NCBI RefSeq assembly: GCF_023509015.1
Contig: NZ_CP094975.1
Coordinates: 5,759,501-5,823,500 of the forward strand
Length of the DNA: 64,000 nt
Source of the DNA: Pseudomonas abieticivorans
GTDB lineage: Bacteria; Pseudomonadota; Gammaproteobacteria; Pseudomonadales; Pseudomonadaceae
Reading direction: 5' to 3'
Shown: positions 1 through 7,617 of the stretch, in pieces
How positions within the stretch are numbered: position 1 is the stretch's first letter
Layout of the letters: every line of letters begins with the position of its first letter
Notes under the pieces: model-generated
What the model saw: only the letters and a program-made list of their open reading frames with translations
Databases searched by the model: none
Told to the model about the DNA's origin: nothing
Position numbers and translations under genes: made by a program

Positions 1-396
1 ACGGGGTTGGGGCTGACCAACACCCCGGTGACCAACACCAGCACCGGCTCCGTGCCGCCAACCCGTGCCGGCATGGCGTCGGGCATGGACATGAGCGCGC
101 GGATGACCTCGCTGGCCATCAACATCGCGGTCATGGGCTGGATACTGCTGCAAGGTATCAGCGTTGGGTTGCAGCAGGCATCGGGTGGGTTGAGCGATGC
201 AGCAAGCTTGCACGCTGCGGCCCAGGCAGTGGCGGCGGGCAAGCAAGAGGTACCGGCAGCCGCCTTTCACGCGGCGCTCGATCTAGGCTTCACCTGGGTG
301 CTGCTGTATGGCGTGGCCAGCGTCTGCCTGGCGGCGCTGGCGAGCTTTGTGGTGTTCAGGCCTTGGGCTGGGGGGGCGGTTTTGAAAACGGCTTGA
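1..396 (+). CDS. DHA2-family MFS drug exporter, C-terminal part
   Basis: This is the 3' end of a gene that begins before the window. The reading frame is open from base 1 to the TGA at 394-396. The first visible residues (GLTNTPVTNT, then VPPTRAGMASGM and an arginine) match the late-helix motif of 14-helix DHA2 (EmrB/QacA-type) proton antiporters. Hydrophobic helices follow (NIAVMGWILL and the last 35 residues). A loop rich in Ala and Gln between the last two helices is usual for this family. Substrate cannot be judged from this fragment. The TTG at 7 is internal and not a real start. Confidence 0.85.
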   Translation, partial: TGLGLTNTPVTNTSTGSVPPTRAGMASGMDMSARMTSLAINIAVMGWILLQGISVGLQQASGGLSDAASLHAAAQAVAAGKQEVPAAAFHAALDLGFTWVLLYGVASVCLAALASFVVFRPWAGGAVLKTA

Positions 397-397
397 T

Positions 398-670
398 CTA
401 GCCTCCGTTGCGGCTTTCGTGGCCGGCCAGCAATGCATCCACCAAACCTTTTGCCCCCTCGATGTGGTGCAATGCAGACCACACCAACCCGCGGTCAGGG
501 TTGGGTGTGTCGCACAGTTCGAACGTCGACGCGTGTGCGCACTTGAGCAGGTGCGACAGGTGGGTCAGGGCGTCTTCCAGGCTGATGCCGGAGTTTACGC
601 TGAAGTAGGGCTGTTGCCCGGAATCGCACAGGCCGAAGGGCAGGGCGGTGGTTTCGGTGATGTCGTTCAT
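398..670 (-). CDS. DUF3077 family small protein
   Basis: A 90-residue protein starting MNDITETTALPFG. It matches what I know of the Pseudomonas DUF3077 family: a central SGISLEDALTHLSHLLKCA stretch followed by an acidic helix and a C-terminal helix with LVDALLAGHE. There is no signal peptide or membrane helix. The start at 670 is chosen because AAGGA lies eight bases upstream; a longer frame up to 745 would translate a REP element and is not credible. Function is unknown. The next gene upstream on the same strand (752-997) is also a small orphan, and a REP pair lies between them. Confidence 0.7.
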   Translation of the reverse strand: MNDITETTALPFGLCDSGQQPYFSVNSGISLEDALTHLSHLLKCAHASTFELCDTPNPDRGLVWSALHHIEGAKGLVDALLAGHESRNGG

Positions 671-710
671 GGTCAATATCCTTCTTGATAAACGGGGCGC
701 ACCCCATTCT

Positions 711-796
711 GTAGGAGCGGATTTATCCGCGAAAAAAAACGCCACGGTCTATCAGTTGGACCGAGGTGCGTGCTTCGCGGATAAATCCGCTCCTAC
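711..796. repeat. REPIN: inverted pair of REP sequences
   Basis: Two REP sequences face each other. The left copy (711-733) begins GTAGGAGCGGATTTATCCGC and the right copy (774-796) is its reverse complement, with about 40 bases between them. As RNA this would fold into one long hairpin. It lies between two genes read leftward, and its right arm is inside the 3' end of the upstream gene. Such elements are known in Pseudomonas to be mobilised by RAYT transposases; no RAYT gene is present here. Confidence 0.9.
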
Positions 797-997
797 CGCG
801 TGGCGCCAAAATTGCCACCAGCGCCGGGGCCTGGATTTGCGCCGTTCGGCCTCGCGTTTGGCGAAGTAGACGGCGTAGCGCTTGGCCAGGACTTTGTTGT
901 CCAGGTCGAACACAAGGCGTGGGAATGCCAGGAGGGGGTGATCGGCGGGTAGGCTGAAGTGCGGGATGTTGGGTGGATCGGGGGTTGGTTTGACCAT
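752..997 (-). CDS. small orphan protein with REP-encoded tail
   Basis: An 81-residue protein starting MVKPTPDPPNIP, with an AGGAG ribosome site six bases upstream. The opening KPTPDPP resembles the N-terminus of DUF6124-type small proteins that often sit beside DUF3077 genes in Pseudomonas, but the remainder (basic helix, then a run of Trp and Arg, RRWWQFWR) does not follow that family as I know it. The last 15 or so residues (VGADLSAKHAP) are translated from the right arm of the REP pair at 774-796, so the original C-terminus has probably been replaced. Function unknown. Confidence 0.5.
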   Translation of the reverse strand: MVKPTPDPPNIPHFSLPADHPLLAFPRLVFDLDNKVLAKRYAVYFAKREAERRKSRPRRWWQFWRHAVGADLSAKHAPRSN

Positions 998-1030
998 GAT
1001 GCAGCTCCTGAGAGAGTGGAGCTGCCACAT

Positions 1031-1495
1031 TCGCGACTAAACGAAGGGGTGGCAGCCGTGGCAACAGGTTAGTCGACCGGCCTCCCAGGAATACCGGCGC
1101 ACCCGAGGGTGCCCTGCGCCACAGCTGCCATAACGGTTTTTCGCGGACGATAAAGTACGCGAAACGCTATGCATCTATAGCGAGTGGGAGAACTTCCGAG
1201 CGACTAAACCCGACCGCTGATGAGCAGCGGCGAGCGCAGACTAGACCCGGAAATACACCCCGTGCAAGCGCAAAATTGTAAGCTGTAGGCCGATTATCGC
1301 AGAGGTTGTAGTACTTTTCCTACGGTTTTCTCGCGGGACTGGGCAATGGCTCGCGGGGTCGGAACGCTGTGCCACATCAGTAAAATCCAACGAACAACTG
1401 CCTGTAACCGGCCGCGTTCTATTAGCATGGCGACACCCGCCTTACGTGCCCCTCGCGTAAGGCCCCTTAAAAACAAAGAATCTGCCACCCCCTCC
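1031..1495. other. non-coding gap between divergent genes
   Basis: No convincing gene is present on either strand. The stretch should contain the promoter of the small genes read leftward and that of the membrane protein read rightward. The sequence GCGACTAAAC occurs at 1033-1042 and again at 1200-1209, and a related inverted copy (GTTAGTCGAC) is at 1066-1075. This spacing could reflect a repeated protein-binding site. I recognise no known operator. Confidence 0.4.
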
Positions 1496-2260
1496 ATGAC
1501 TGCCTTCTACTTAAAACTGCTCGTCACACCCACCCTGATGCTCGCCATTTCGCTGGCCGGCAATCGCTGGGGCGTTCGCCTGGCCGGTCTTCTCTCTGGG
1601 TTGCCCGTGACATCGGCGCTGATCATGTTGTTTCTCACCCTGGAGCAAGGCAGCGCCTTTGCACTGGAGGCCATTCCCGGGGCATTGGCCGGGCTGTCCG
1701 CGGTGCAGGCGACGTACCTGGTGTACCTCATCGTGGCGCAACGTGTTCGCATCCCCCTGGCCTGCATGGTGGCTTTGGCAGCGTACGGCGCAATGGCCGT
1801 GTTGATGAGCCATTTGGGCAGCCTGGCACTGTCGGTCAGCGTGACGTTGGTGTTGCTGGCCTCGATCATCATCCTCACCTCCAAACAGGCCCAGCCAAGC
1901 ACGGCGCGCCTGGTGCGAGTGCCGCGATGGGTGATTCCGATGCGTATGCTGGCGGCCACCTTGCTATTGCTGGCCATTACCGCCAGCGCCCAATGGCTGG
2001 GGCCTGTCGCCAGCGGGATGCTGGCGCCGATACCGGTGATTGCCTGGCCGTTGGCCGTATTCGCCCATGTGTTGGGCGGCGCCCAGGAGATGGGCAAGAT
2101 CATCAGGGGCAACGCCATTGGCGGTGTCGGGGTGCTGGGGTTTTACCTGGTGCTGGAAATGGCGATGCAGCCCTGGGGTGGGCTGCCGGCCATCGCCGCC
2201 GCGGTGGCGCTGGCGGTGGTGGCGACGTTCCTGTTGGCGCGGGTGCTGGACAGGCGCTGA
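1496..2260 (+). CDS. integral membrane protein of unknown function
   Basis: About 254 residues, almost entirely hydrophobic, with roughly eight predicted helices and short loops. The N-terminal part contains GVRLAGLLSGLPVTSALIMLFL and the C-terminal half repeats a similar glycine-rich helix pattern, so it may be an internally duplicated transporter-like fold. The ATG at 1496 (MTAFYLKLLVTP) opens directly with the first helix. Its ribosome site is weak, and the frame stays open upstream to 1346, so the true start is uncertain. It is monocistronic, with a terminator-like hairpin just downstream. No substrate can be assigned. Confidence 0.65.
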   Translation: MTAFYLKLLVTPTLMLAISLAGNRWGVRLAGLLSGLPVTSALIMLFLTLEQGSAFALEAIPGALAGLSAVQATYLVYLIVAQRVRIPLACMVALAAYGAMAVLMSHLGSLALSVSVTLVLLASIIILTSKQAQPSTARLVRVPRWVIPMRMLAATLLLLAITASAQWLGPVASGMLAPIPVIAWPLAVFAHVLGGAQEMGKIIRGNAIGGVGVLGFYLVLEMAMQPWGGLPAIAAAVALAVVATFLLARVLDRR

Positions 2261-2313
2261 ACCGTCTTTGCCCGCGACAGTGACCGTGGGGCCGACATCG
2301 CAGGCAAGCGTTA

Positions 2314-2340
2314 CTCCCCACGTGCGGTCGCCGTGGGGAG
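2314..2340. terminator. hairpin between convergent genes
   Basis: A nine-base-pair perfect stem (CTCCCCACG with CGTGGGGAG) and a nine-base loop lie between the convergent membrane-protein and MFS genes. There is no strong T run, so it would be a weak bidirectional terminator. Confidence 0.55.
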
Positions 2341-2347
2341 CGGGATG

Positions 2348-3575
2348 TTAACCGGGTTGGGCCACCAGGCTGTTGCTGACGTTACGCCCCAGCACCAGCA
2401 CCGTCACAAAACCGCAGCCCACCAAGGCTGTGGCCAGGCTCAACAGCACCGAGGTGCCCATTTTGTCGACGATCTGCCCGCCAAAGAACGAGCCCACCGC
2501 AATGATCACCTGGAACAAGGCGACGAACAGCGGCATGCCGCGCTCCACGTCCTTGGGCGCAACCACGAACATCCAGATACTGGCGCAGGCGGGGAACGCA
2601 GCCGAAGGCGAAGCCCCAGAGCGCGATCAGCATCGCCGCGCCCGTCATGCCGGTGGCAAAGTGGGGGAACAGCGCGGTGCTGGTGCCGATCAACAGCGCC
2701 ACCAGCATCAGGGTGTGGCGCACGCTGCGGTTGGCGGCGAAACCCGCAAAAATGTTGCCTGCGACACCGGCCGCACCGTAAAGCAGCAACAGCGAGCCAA
2801 TCGTCGGCCCATCGAAGCCGGCGCTTTGCTTGAAGAAGGGTGCCACATAGGTGTAGGCGGCAAAGTGCGCCAGGCCAATCAGCAAGACTGCAATCAAGCC
2901 AACCCGAGCTTGTGGGTTGATAAACAGGGCCGGCAGGTCACTGATGCTGATGGCCTTGTCCGGCGCGAGCCGCGGTAGCAGGAAGATCTGTGCCAGCAGC
3001 ACCGGCACGCCCACCAGCGCGGTCACCAGGAAGGTCATGCGCCAGCCCATCAGGCCACTCAGCCAGGTGCCCACGGGCACGCCCAGCACAGTGGCCAGCG
3101 TCACGCCGACCATGATGATCGAGGTGGCCTGGGCCACGCCAACCCCCTTGGGCGCCAGGCGGCCGCTGAGGGCAATGGCCGTCGCCCAGAAACCGCCGAT
3201 GCTGACGCCCAGCAGCACGCGGCCGAACAGCAGCAGGCTGAAGTCGCTGGCGTAGGCCACGACCGAGTTTGCGATGATCATCAACAGCGTCAGGCCGATC
3301 AGCAGATAGCGGCGGTCCATGGCGCCGATGCCCACCGACAGTAACGGCGCGGCCAGGGCTGCCATGATGCCGGGCAGGGTCACCATCAGGCCGGCGTGGC
3401 CGGCACTGATACCCAAGTCGCTGGCGACGTCGTTGAGCACGCCCACGGGCAGGAACTCACTGGTCACCAGGGCGAAGGCGCCCACCGCGACCGAGAGAAT
3501 CGCCAGCCACTGCTGTTTGACGCTTTGTTGATTATGTTCGGGGGGGCCGCTAGGGGCCGGGCTTGCGCTTGGCAT
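2348..3575 (-). pseudogene. MFS exporter (AraJ/NepI-like), frameshifted
   Basis: The first 340 or so residues (from MPSASPAPSG) are a 12-helix MFS carrier of the AraJ/NepI/PbuE type, with the signature TSEFLPVGVLNDVASDLG in helix 1 and FGRVLLGVSIGGFWA in helix 4. After WGFAFGCVP the frame leaves the family and becomes Arg-rich. The missing end, from MFVVAPKDVERGMPLFVALF to the TAA at 2348-2350, continues in the next frame. Removing one G from the GGGG run at 2591-2594 would restore a normal protein. It is either a recent pseudogene or a base-calling error. The ATG at 3575 is preferred over the upstream TTG at 3590. Confidence 0.8.
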
Positions 3576-3767
3576 GGTGCTGGGTTCCAAGGGGGAATGT
3601 CGCCTGCTGGCAGGCGAAAGGAGCGGGGGGTGTAATGCAGGCGATTATAGGGGGCGGCGTCGGCAAGTACAGAGGCGAGCGTTTCGATAGTAAACATCAG
3701 TGCAATCGATTATGCGCCCTCAGGTGAACCCATGCCGTGGCCGGCTGCAGGCGATTAAATCGTGGCG

Positions 3768-4172
3768 CTAGTCATACAACCAAGGCTTCAACGCCTCCAG
3801 GTTTTGCACCACGATCTGCTGCGCCGCAGCCTTGGGATTATGGCTCCTGGGATCAATTTGATAGCGCTGCAGTACATACTTCACCAATGCCCGACGGCTA
3901 GGCACCCGCAACTGCCCGCCCACCATTGCGAAGTCAGTCTCGATAATTGCCTTTTGCTCAGGCGTCAGTCGCAGGTCCGCAGTCAAGATCACTGGAATAT
4001 CGGTATTCCAATCCACATCCTGATCGGCTCCGTTGTGCGATTTATCCAGCAACTCCGGCTGCCCACGTAACCGGCTGAGGACGAAGTCACGGTACTGGCG
4101 GTTCTTCTCGCAATACGCCCGTACATGCCAGCGCATGCCCGTATAGACCAAGGTATGCGGCGCTATCAACAA
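3768..4172 (-). pseudogene. WYL-domain regulator, C-terminal remnant
   Basis: The translation LIAPHTLVYTGMRWHVRAYCE, followed by YRDFVLSRLRG, is the second half of a WYL domain, the ligand-sensing part of winged-helix transcription regulators. About 135 residues remain. A complete protein of this type would have roughly 150 more residues including the DNA-binding domain, and these are absent. Homology stops abruptly near 4170, where a different gene fragment on the opposite strand begins. The C-terminal part (ALVKYVLQRYQID) is intact to its stop, so this is a truncation and not general decay. Confidence 0.7.
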
Positions 4173-4176
4173 CCCC

Positions 4177-4494
4177 GACGATATCGCCAATGACAGCGAG
4201 ATCGAGTTTGATCAAGTGGCGCAACGCCAAGCGGTTGAAATCGAAGGGGCGTTGTTCGACCGGGCGTTGGCTGACGAAGCGCACACCCGGCTACTTGAAG
4301 ATCAGTCGGCAGCAGTGCGCGCCGCACTGGTTCGCGATCCGGATGACGCCGTCAAGCATGCGATCGTGGCGTGCCTCTCATTGCCTTTCGGCACTCCCGC
4401 ATACAGCGCGGCAGTGGTAGCGCGGCTGCGCGAGTCCGGCGTCAAGAACCTTGTCGATACCCTGTCCGCCGTCAAGGGGGCCGCGATGTCCTGA
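4177..4494 (+). pseudogene. gene fragment of unknown family, no start
   Basis: An open frame of about 106 residues ends at the TGA 4492-4494 and has plausible protein character (IEFDQVAQRQAVEIEGALFD, then AVRAALVRDPDDAVKHAI). It has no good start codon or ribosome site, and upstream it runs into a TAG at 4144, inside the WYL remnant. The helical, Asp/Ala-rich repeats look vaguely HEAT-like or like the tail of a partition-type protein, but I do not recognise it. It is most likely the 3' end of a gene whose front was lost in the rearrangement that also truncated the WYL gene. Confidence 0.45.
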
Positions 4495-4571
4495 GCGCAC
4501 GAAAGGCCGCGCTCACCCGTGCCAGCACAGGCTTGGGCCAGCGGTTGCGACGGGGACATCCGTGTGCAACC

Positions 4572-4593
4572 GCAGCCCAAGGCTGCGATGCGG
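4572..4593. repeat. short dispersed palindromic repeat
   Basis: GCAGCCCAAGGCTGCGATGCGG contains the near-palindrome GCAGCC/GGCTGC. An almost identical copy is at 19106-19127. It resembles the second class of Pseudomonas REP-like sequences. Confidence 0.45.
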
Positions 4594-4596
4594 ACC

Positions 4597-5055
4597 TCAG
4601 GGTTGCCGGTAGAGGGGGGCAGGTTGCCGATTCGGCTGCCTGGCCCATCGCCCTGACTCATTGGTTGGCAGCACCTGCGCAATTGCAAACCCTACCTCGA
4701 TCACCGTAAAACCAAGAAGCAGAAAACTCGCACCCTGGGCCACGGCAAACAGTTGCCAGGCCGCAAACAGTATTCTTGCCATGGCGTCATACAAGCCCAC
4801 CTCACGGCTCGCGTGCATGAGCCGCCACAGTGACCAAGCCACCACGATGCTGCCCAGCAAATTAGCGAACAGCATGGCCGTAACGTCCAAGGCAGGCACG
4901 GGGCGGTCCAATGCCAGGCCGTTGGACAGCGCCGCAAAGCCTTTGATTACCGCTGCTGCGGTCCACGGGGTCATGAAGCCTGCGGTCACTATCAGGTCAT
5001 ACCAGGCGCTGGCCCGCACGATGTGTAGATTGCTCTTTACGCTGATCATGGTCAT
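4597..5055 (-). CDS. small membrane protein divergent from merR-type gene
   Basis: About 152 residues with four hydrophobic helices (around residues 17-40, 60-78, 90-108 and 112-130), giving a small four-helix membrane protein. It shares an intergenic region of only 69 bases with a MerR-family gene read the other way, the usual arrangement for a regulator and its target. A MerR-type promoter with a 19-base spacer points toward this gene. The product may respond to the same signal as the regulator. The C-terminal tail after VLPTNESG is Arg/Pro-rich and may be a replaced end. No family name is assigned. Confidence 0.6.
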   Translation of the reverse strand: MTMISVKSNLHIVRASAWYDLIVTAGFMTPWTAAAVIKGFAALSNGLALDRPVPALDVTAMLFANLLGSIVVAWSLWRLMHASREVGLYDAMARILFAAWQLFAVAQGASFLLLGFTVIEVGFAIAQVLPTNESGRWARQPNRQPAPLYRQP

Positions 5056-5076
5056 CCCTCACAGTTTGGACCCACA

Positions 5077-5107
5077 GGCTAAAGCCTGGACCTAAGTCCA
5101 GAGTCAA
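5077..5107 (-). promoter_or_regulatory. MerR-type promoter and operator
   Basis: Read leftward, TTGACT (5102-5107) and TTAGCC (5077-5082) are separated by 19 bases. The near-palindrome CTGGACCTAAGTCCAG (5086-5101) fills the spacer. An over-long spacer with a palindrome between the -35 and -10 is the hallmark of promoters that MerR-family activators distort. Confidence 0.65.
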
Positions 5108-5124
5108 CATGAGTACTGAACGTC

Positions 5125-5496
5125 ATGAAAATCGGCGAAGTGGCAGCGCGCACGGGTGTATCGGTCGACGCGTTGCGGTTTTATGAAGAGAAGAAGCTGA
5201 TCAAGCCCCAGCGCGCCGCCAACGGCTACCGGCATTACCCCGAGCAGACGCTGCAGCTGGTGGGGTATATCAAACTGGCGCAGCAGTTGGGGTTTTCCCT
5301 GGCAGAGATTGGCGAGAACCTGCCGCTGCTGTGGAACAGCGAAGGCGTTTCAATCGACTTGCTGGCCCGCTTGTTTGCCGAAAAAATCGCCGTACTGGAT
5401 GAACGTATCGGACAGATGCAGGCTTTGCGTGATGCACTGGCTGAACGGGCGACGCAGGTGTGTCCGTTGTTGGGTGAGGGTTTGGCCTCAGATTGA
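5125..5496 (+). CDS. MerR-family transcription regulator
   Basis: A 123-residue protein. It opens MKIGEVAARTGVSVDALRFYEE, the standard MerR winged helix-turn-helix, followed by the wing with NGYRHYPEQ and a dimerisation helix (residues about 75-112). It has no cluster of metal-binding cysteines; the single Cys is near the C-terminus. It is therefore more likely a small-molecule or redox-independent regulator than a CueR- or SoxR-type one. It is divergent from a small membrane protein whose promoter carries a MerR-type spacer palindrome, and that gene is the likely target. Confidence 0.85.
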   Translation: MKIGEVAARTGVSVDALRFYEEKKLIKPQRAANGYRHYPEQTLQLVGYIKLAQQLGFSLAEIGENLPLLWNSEGVSIDLLARLFAEKIAVLDERIGQMQALRDALAERATQVCPLLGEGLASD

Positions 5497-5616
5497 ACAC
5501 CCCGGGCAGAACGACTATCCATTTTCGGCACAAGTGAGCGTTCAGCGCTACCCAGGGAATGACGCTTGCATGACACAGGGGTATACACGCTCCCAAGGCT
5601 GATGAAGGGTAGGTCG

Positions 5617-6609
5617 ATGAACAATTACAACGGGCTGATCGCGCAGGCTTCAGGGTCGGTAGTGGCGACGTTACCGATCCATCGCTTTTTCGCGAGTGAC
5701 ATTGATGAGCACGCGCAGAACATGGACGGTTGGCACGTTCGTTATGACCAACTGACGCCCGGGCGCTTTGAGGGGGAGCTGGTCGAGTTTCGCGCAGACT
5801 GGATGCGATTGGTCCGCGACCGCTCTAATCAGGCCATGACCAAAAGCGGGGCGGCCTGGAAAGGCGCTATTACGTTCAGCATACCGTTGAGTGCCCATGG
5901 CCCGGTGTTTTGCTCGGGGCATCCGATTCACGAGCCCAGCATGTTGGTGGCACACGGTGACAATCTTCCCGATTTGAGCACGCCGCGTCAGTTGGACTTG
6001 CTGGGCGTTGCGATTGACGAACAGGCGCTTGCGCATGTACTGGAGTGCCAGGGGAGTCACTTTCGAATTACCGATCTTCCCAAGTGTTACCGTTTGGGCG
6101 ACTCAACGGTGCGAGCAGACCTTGCCCTTTTGTTTGAAGAGCTGACCAACGGTGATCAGGCGCGTGCAGTGCTGCTTGGCTATGATTCGATCCGCAGAGG
6201 CATCCGCGATGCCGTGATGCTGCATGTGCTTGACTTGGTCGCACCGGACCACGCGCCGCCACTGAGCCCTACGGCGCGTAAGCGGATGGTCGATCGAGCG
6301 CGTGAGTATGCGCTGTCTCATGTCGATGAGCCGTTGTCGATCCTTGACCTGTGCAATCACATCGGCGCCAGTCGCCGTAAACTTCAATACTGCTTCCAGG
6401 AAACCCTGGGCATTAATCCGGTGGCTTATCTGCGTGCATTGCGCCTCAATGCGGTGCGCCGTGAGTTGCGAACGGGCACTCAGTTGCAGGGGGTTCAGCA
6501 AGTCGCCGCCCGTTGGGGGTTCTGGCACTTGAGCCGGTTTTCCAGTGACTACCGCACCCTTTTCGGTGAATGCCCTTCGCAAACGTTACGCCGAGCCGAA
6601 CTCTGCTGA
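5617..6609 (+). CDS. AraC-family regulator of the amidase operon
   Basis: About 330 residues starting MNNYNGLIAQAS, with GGGTAGG just upstream. The N-terminal 200 residues form a ligand-sensing domain of the type seen in EutR-like pseudomonad regulators. The C-terminal 100 residues carry the two AraC helix-turn-helix motifs (EPLSILDLCNHIGASRRKLQ and the later QVAARWGFWHLSRFSSDYRTLFGECPS region, both intact). It is followed 70 bases later by a channel, carrier and amidase on the same strand, so it probably activates that operon in response to the imported compound. Confidence 0.85.
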   Translation: MNNYNGLIAQASGSVVATLPIHRFFASDIDEHAQNMDGWHVRYDQLTPGRFEGELVEFRADWMRLVRDRSNQAMTKSGAAWKGAITFSIPLSAHGPVFCSGHPIHEPSMLVAHGDNLPDLSTPRQLDLLGVAIDEQALAHVLECQGSHFRITDLPKCYRLGDSTVRADLALLFEELTNGDQARAVLLGYDSIRRGIRDAVMLHVLDLVAPDHAPPLSPTARKRMVDRAREYALSHVDEPLSILDLCNHIGASRRKLQYCFQETLGINPVAYLRALRLNAVRRELRTGTQLQGVQQVAARWGFWHLSRFSSDYRTLFGECPSQTLRRAELC

Positions 6610-6678
6610 AATCGGATAACGCGCACCACCTTGCGCTTCATAGGATGGCCCTACATCAACGGGATGGGAGGGCATTCG

Positions 6679-7608
6679 ATGAACAAAACCAATTCAAGCA
6701 TCAGGCAGTTGACGTTGATCACGTTGGGGCTGGCAGGCCTTTGCACCAGTGCCCATGGTACGGAGAACGATTCTCCGACCACCGCAGTCGGCGTTTATGA
6801 TTTCGGTGCAGGGATTTCGCCCCCGGCAACACCCTTCGGCACGCTTGGCCTGCGAACCGCGTTCTACTCAGCCAATGTGCAGAAGGACCGGGAAGGTCAC
6901 CCGGTCGATAACCATTTTTCCTTGGACGTGCTGTCCATCGGCGTCGCTTACATGCGGATGACGAATAACACGGTGCTGGGCGCCCAGTATGGGTTTGGCG
7001 TGATCGTACCGTTCTTCAAAATGGACGCTTCAGTCAAAGTACCCACGCCCGCAGGGCCGCTGAGCCTGGAAGCTGACCCATTCCGTTTGGCCGACGTGCA
7101 ATTTCTGCCGTTGATCCTGCAATGGACCGTGTCGCCAAACCTGTTCATCAATACCCAATTTCAAATTCAAGCGCCTACCGGTGACTACGATAAGAATCGC
7201 TTGGTGTCGCCGGGCCTGAATCACTGGACCTTCTCGCCCATTCTCAACGCCACCTACATCAGTGACAGTGGCTTTGAGGTGTCTTCAAGTTTTGAAGCCG
7301 ACATCAATACCCGCAACAACGCCACCGATTACAAAAACGGCATTGAGTACCGGCACGAGTTTGCCGTGGGCCAGCACGTAGGGCCATGGACCGTGGGCAT
7401 GGGCGGCTATTACTACCGCCAGTTCACCGATGACCAGGCCCCAGGATTGGAAACGGGTAACCGTGCACGGGTGTTGGCGGCTGGCCCTGCGGTCAGTTAC
7501 TTCAAGCCGGGGCTACCCCCTGTGTGGCTGCACGCCTACAAGGAGTTCGACGCACAAAACCGTGCGCAGGGCTACACCGTGGCGTTGCGTATTTCTCAAA
7601 GCTTTTAA
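6679..7608 (+). CDS. SphA-like outer-membrane channel
   Basis: About 309 residues beginning with a cleavable signal peptide (MNKTNSSIRQL, hydrophobic core, then TSAHG-TE). The mature protein has alternating beta strands and ends in Phe (LRISQSF), as expected for an outer-membrane barrel. It fits the SphA / phenol meta-degradation (MetA-like) family, which accompanies aromatic catabolic operons. It is ten bases upstream of an MFS carrier, and a second SphA-MFS pair occurs at 21785-23968. The likely role is passage of the substrate across the outer membrane. Confidence 0.75.
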   Translation: MNKTNSSIRQLTLITLGLAGLCTSAHGTENDSPTTAVGVYDFGAGISPPATPFGTLGLRTAFYSANVQKDREGHPVDNHFSLDVLSIGVAYMRMTNNTVLGAQYGFGVIVPFFKMDASVKVPTPAGPLSLEADPFRLADVQFLPLILQWTVSPNLFINTQFQIQAPTGDYDKNRLVSPGLNHWTFSPILNATYISDSGFEVSSSFEADINTRNNATDYKNGIEYRHEFAVGQHVGPWTVGMGGYYYRQFTDDQAPGLETGNRARVLAAGPAVSYFKPGLPPVWLHAYKEFDAQNRAQGYTVALRISQSF

Positions 7609-7617
7609 GGGGGTGCC

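Noticed and set aside
398..745. Longer form of the DUF3077 protein starting near 745
   Set aside because: The extra residues (FFFADKSAP) are a translated REP; a proper ribosome site supports the start at 670.
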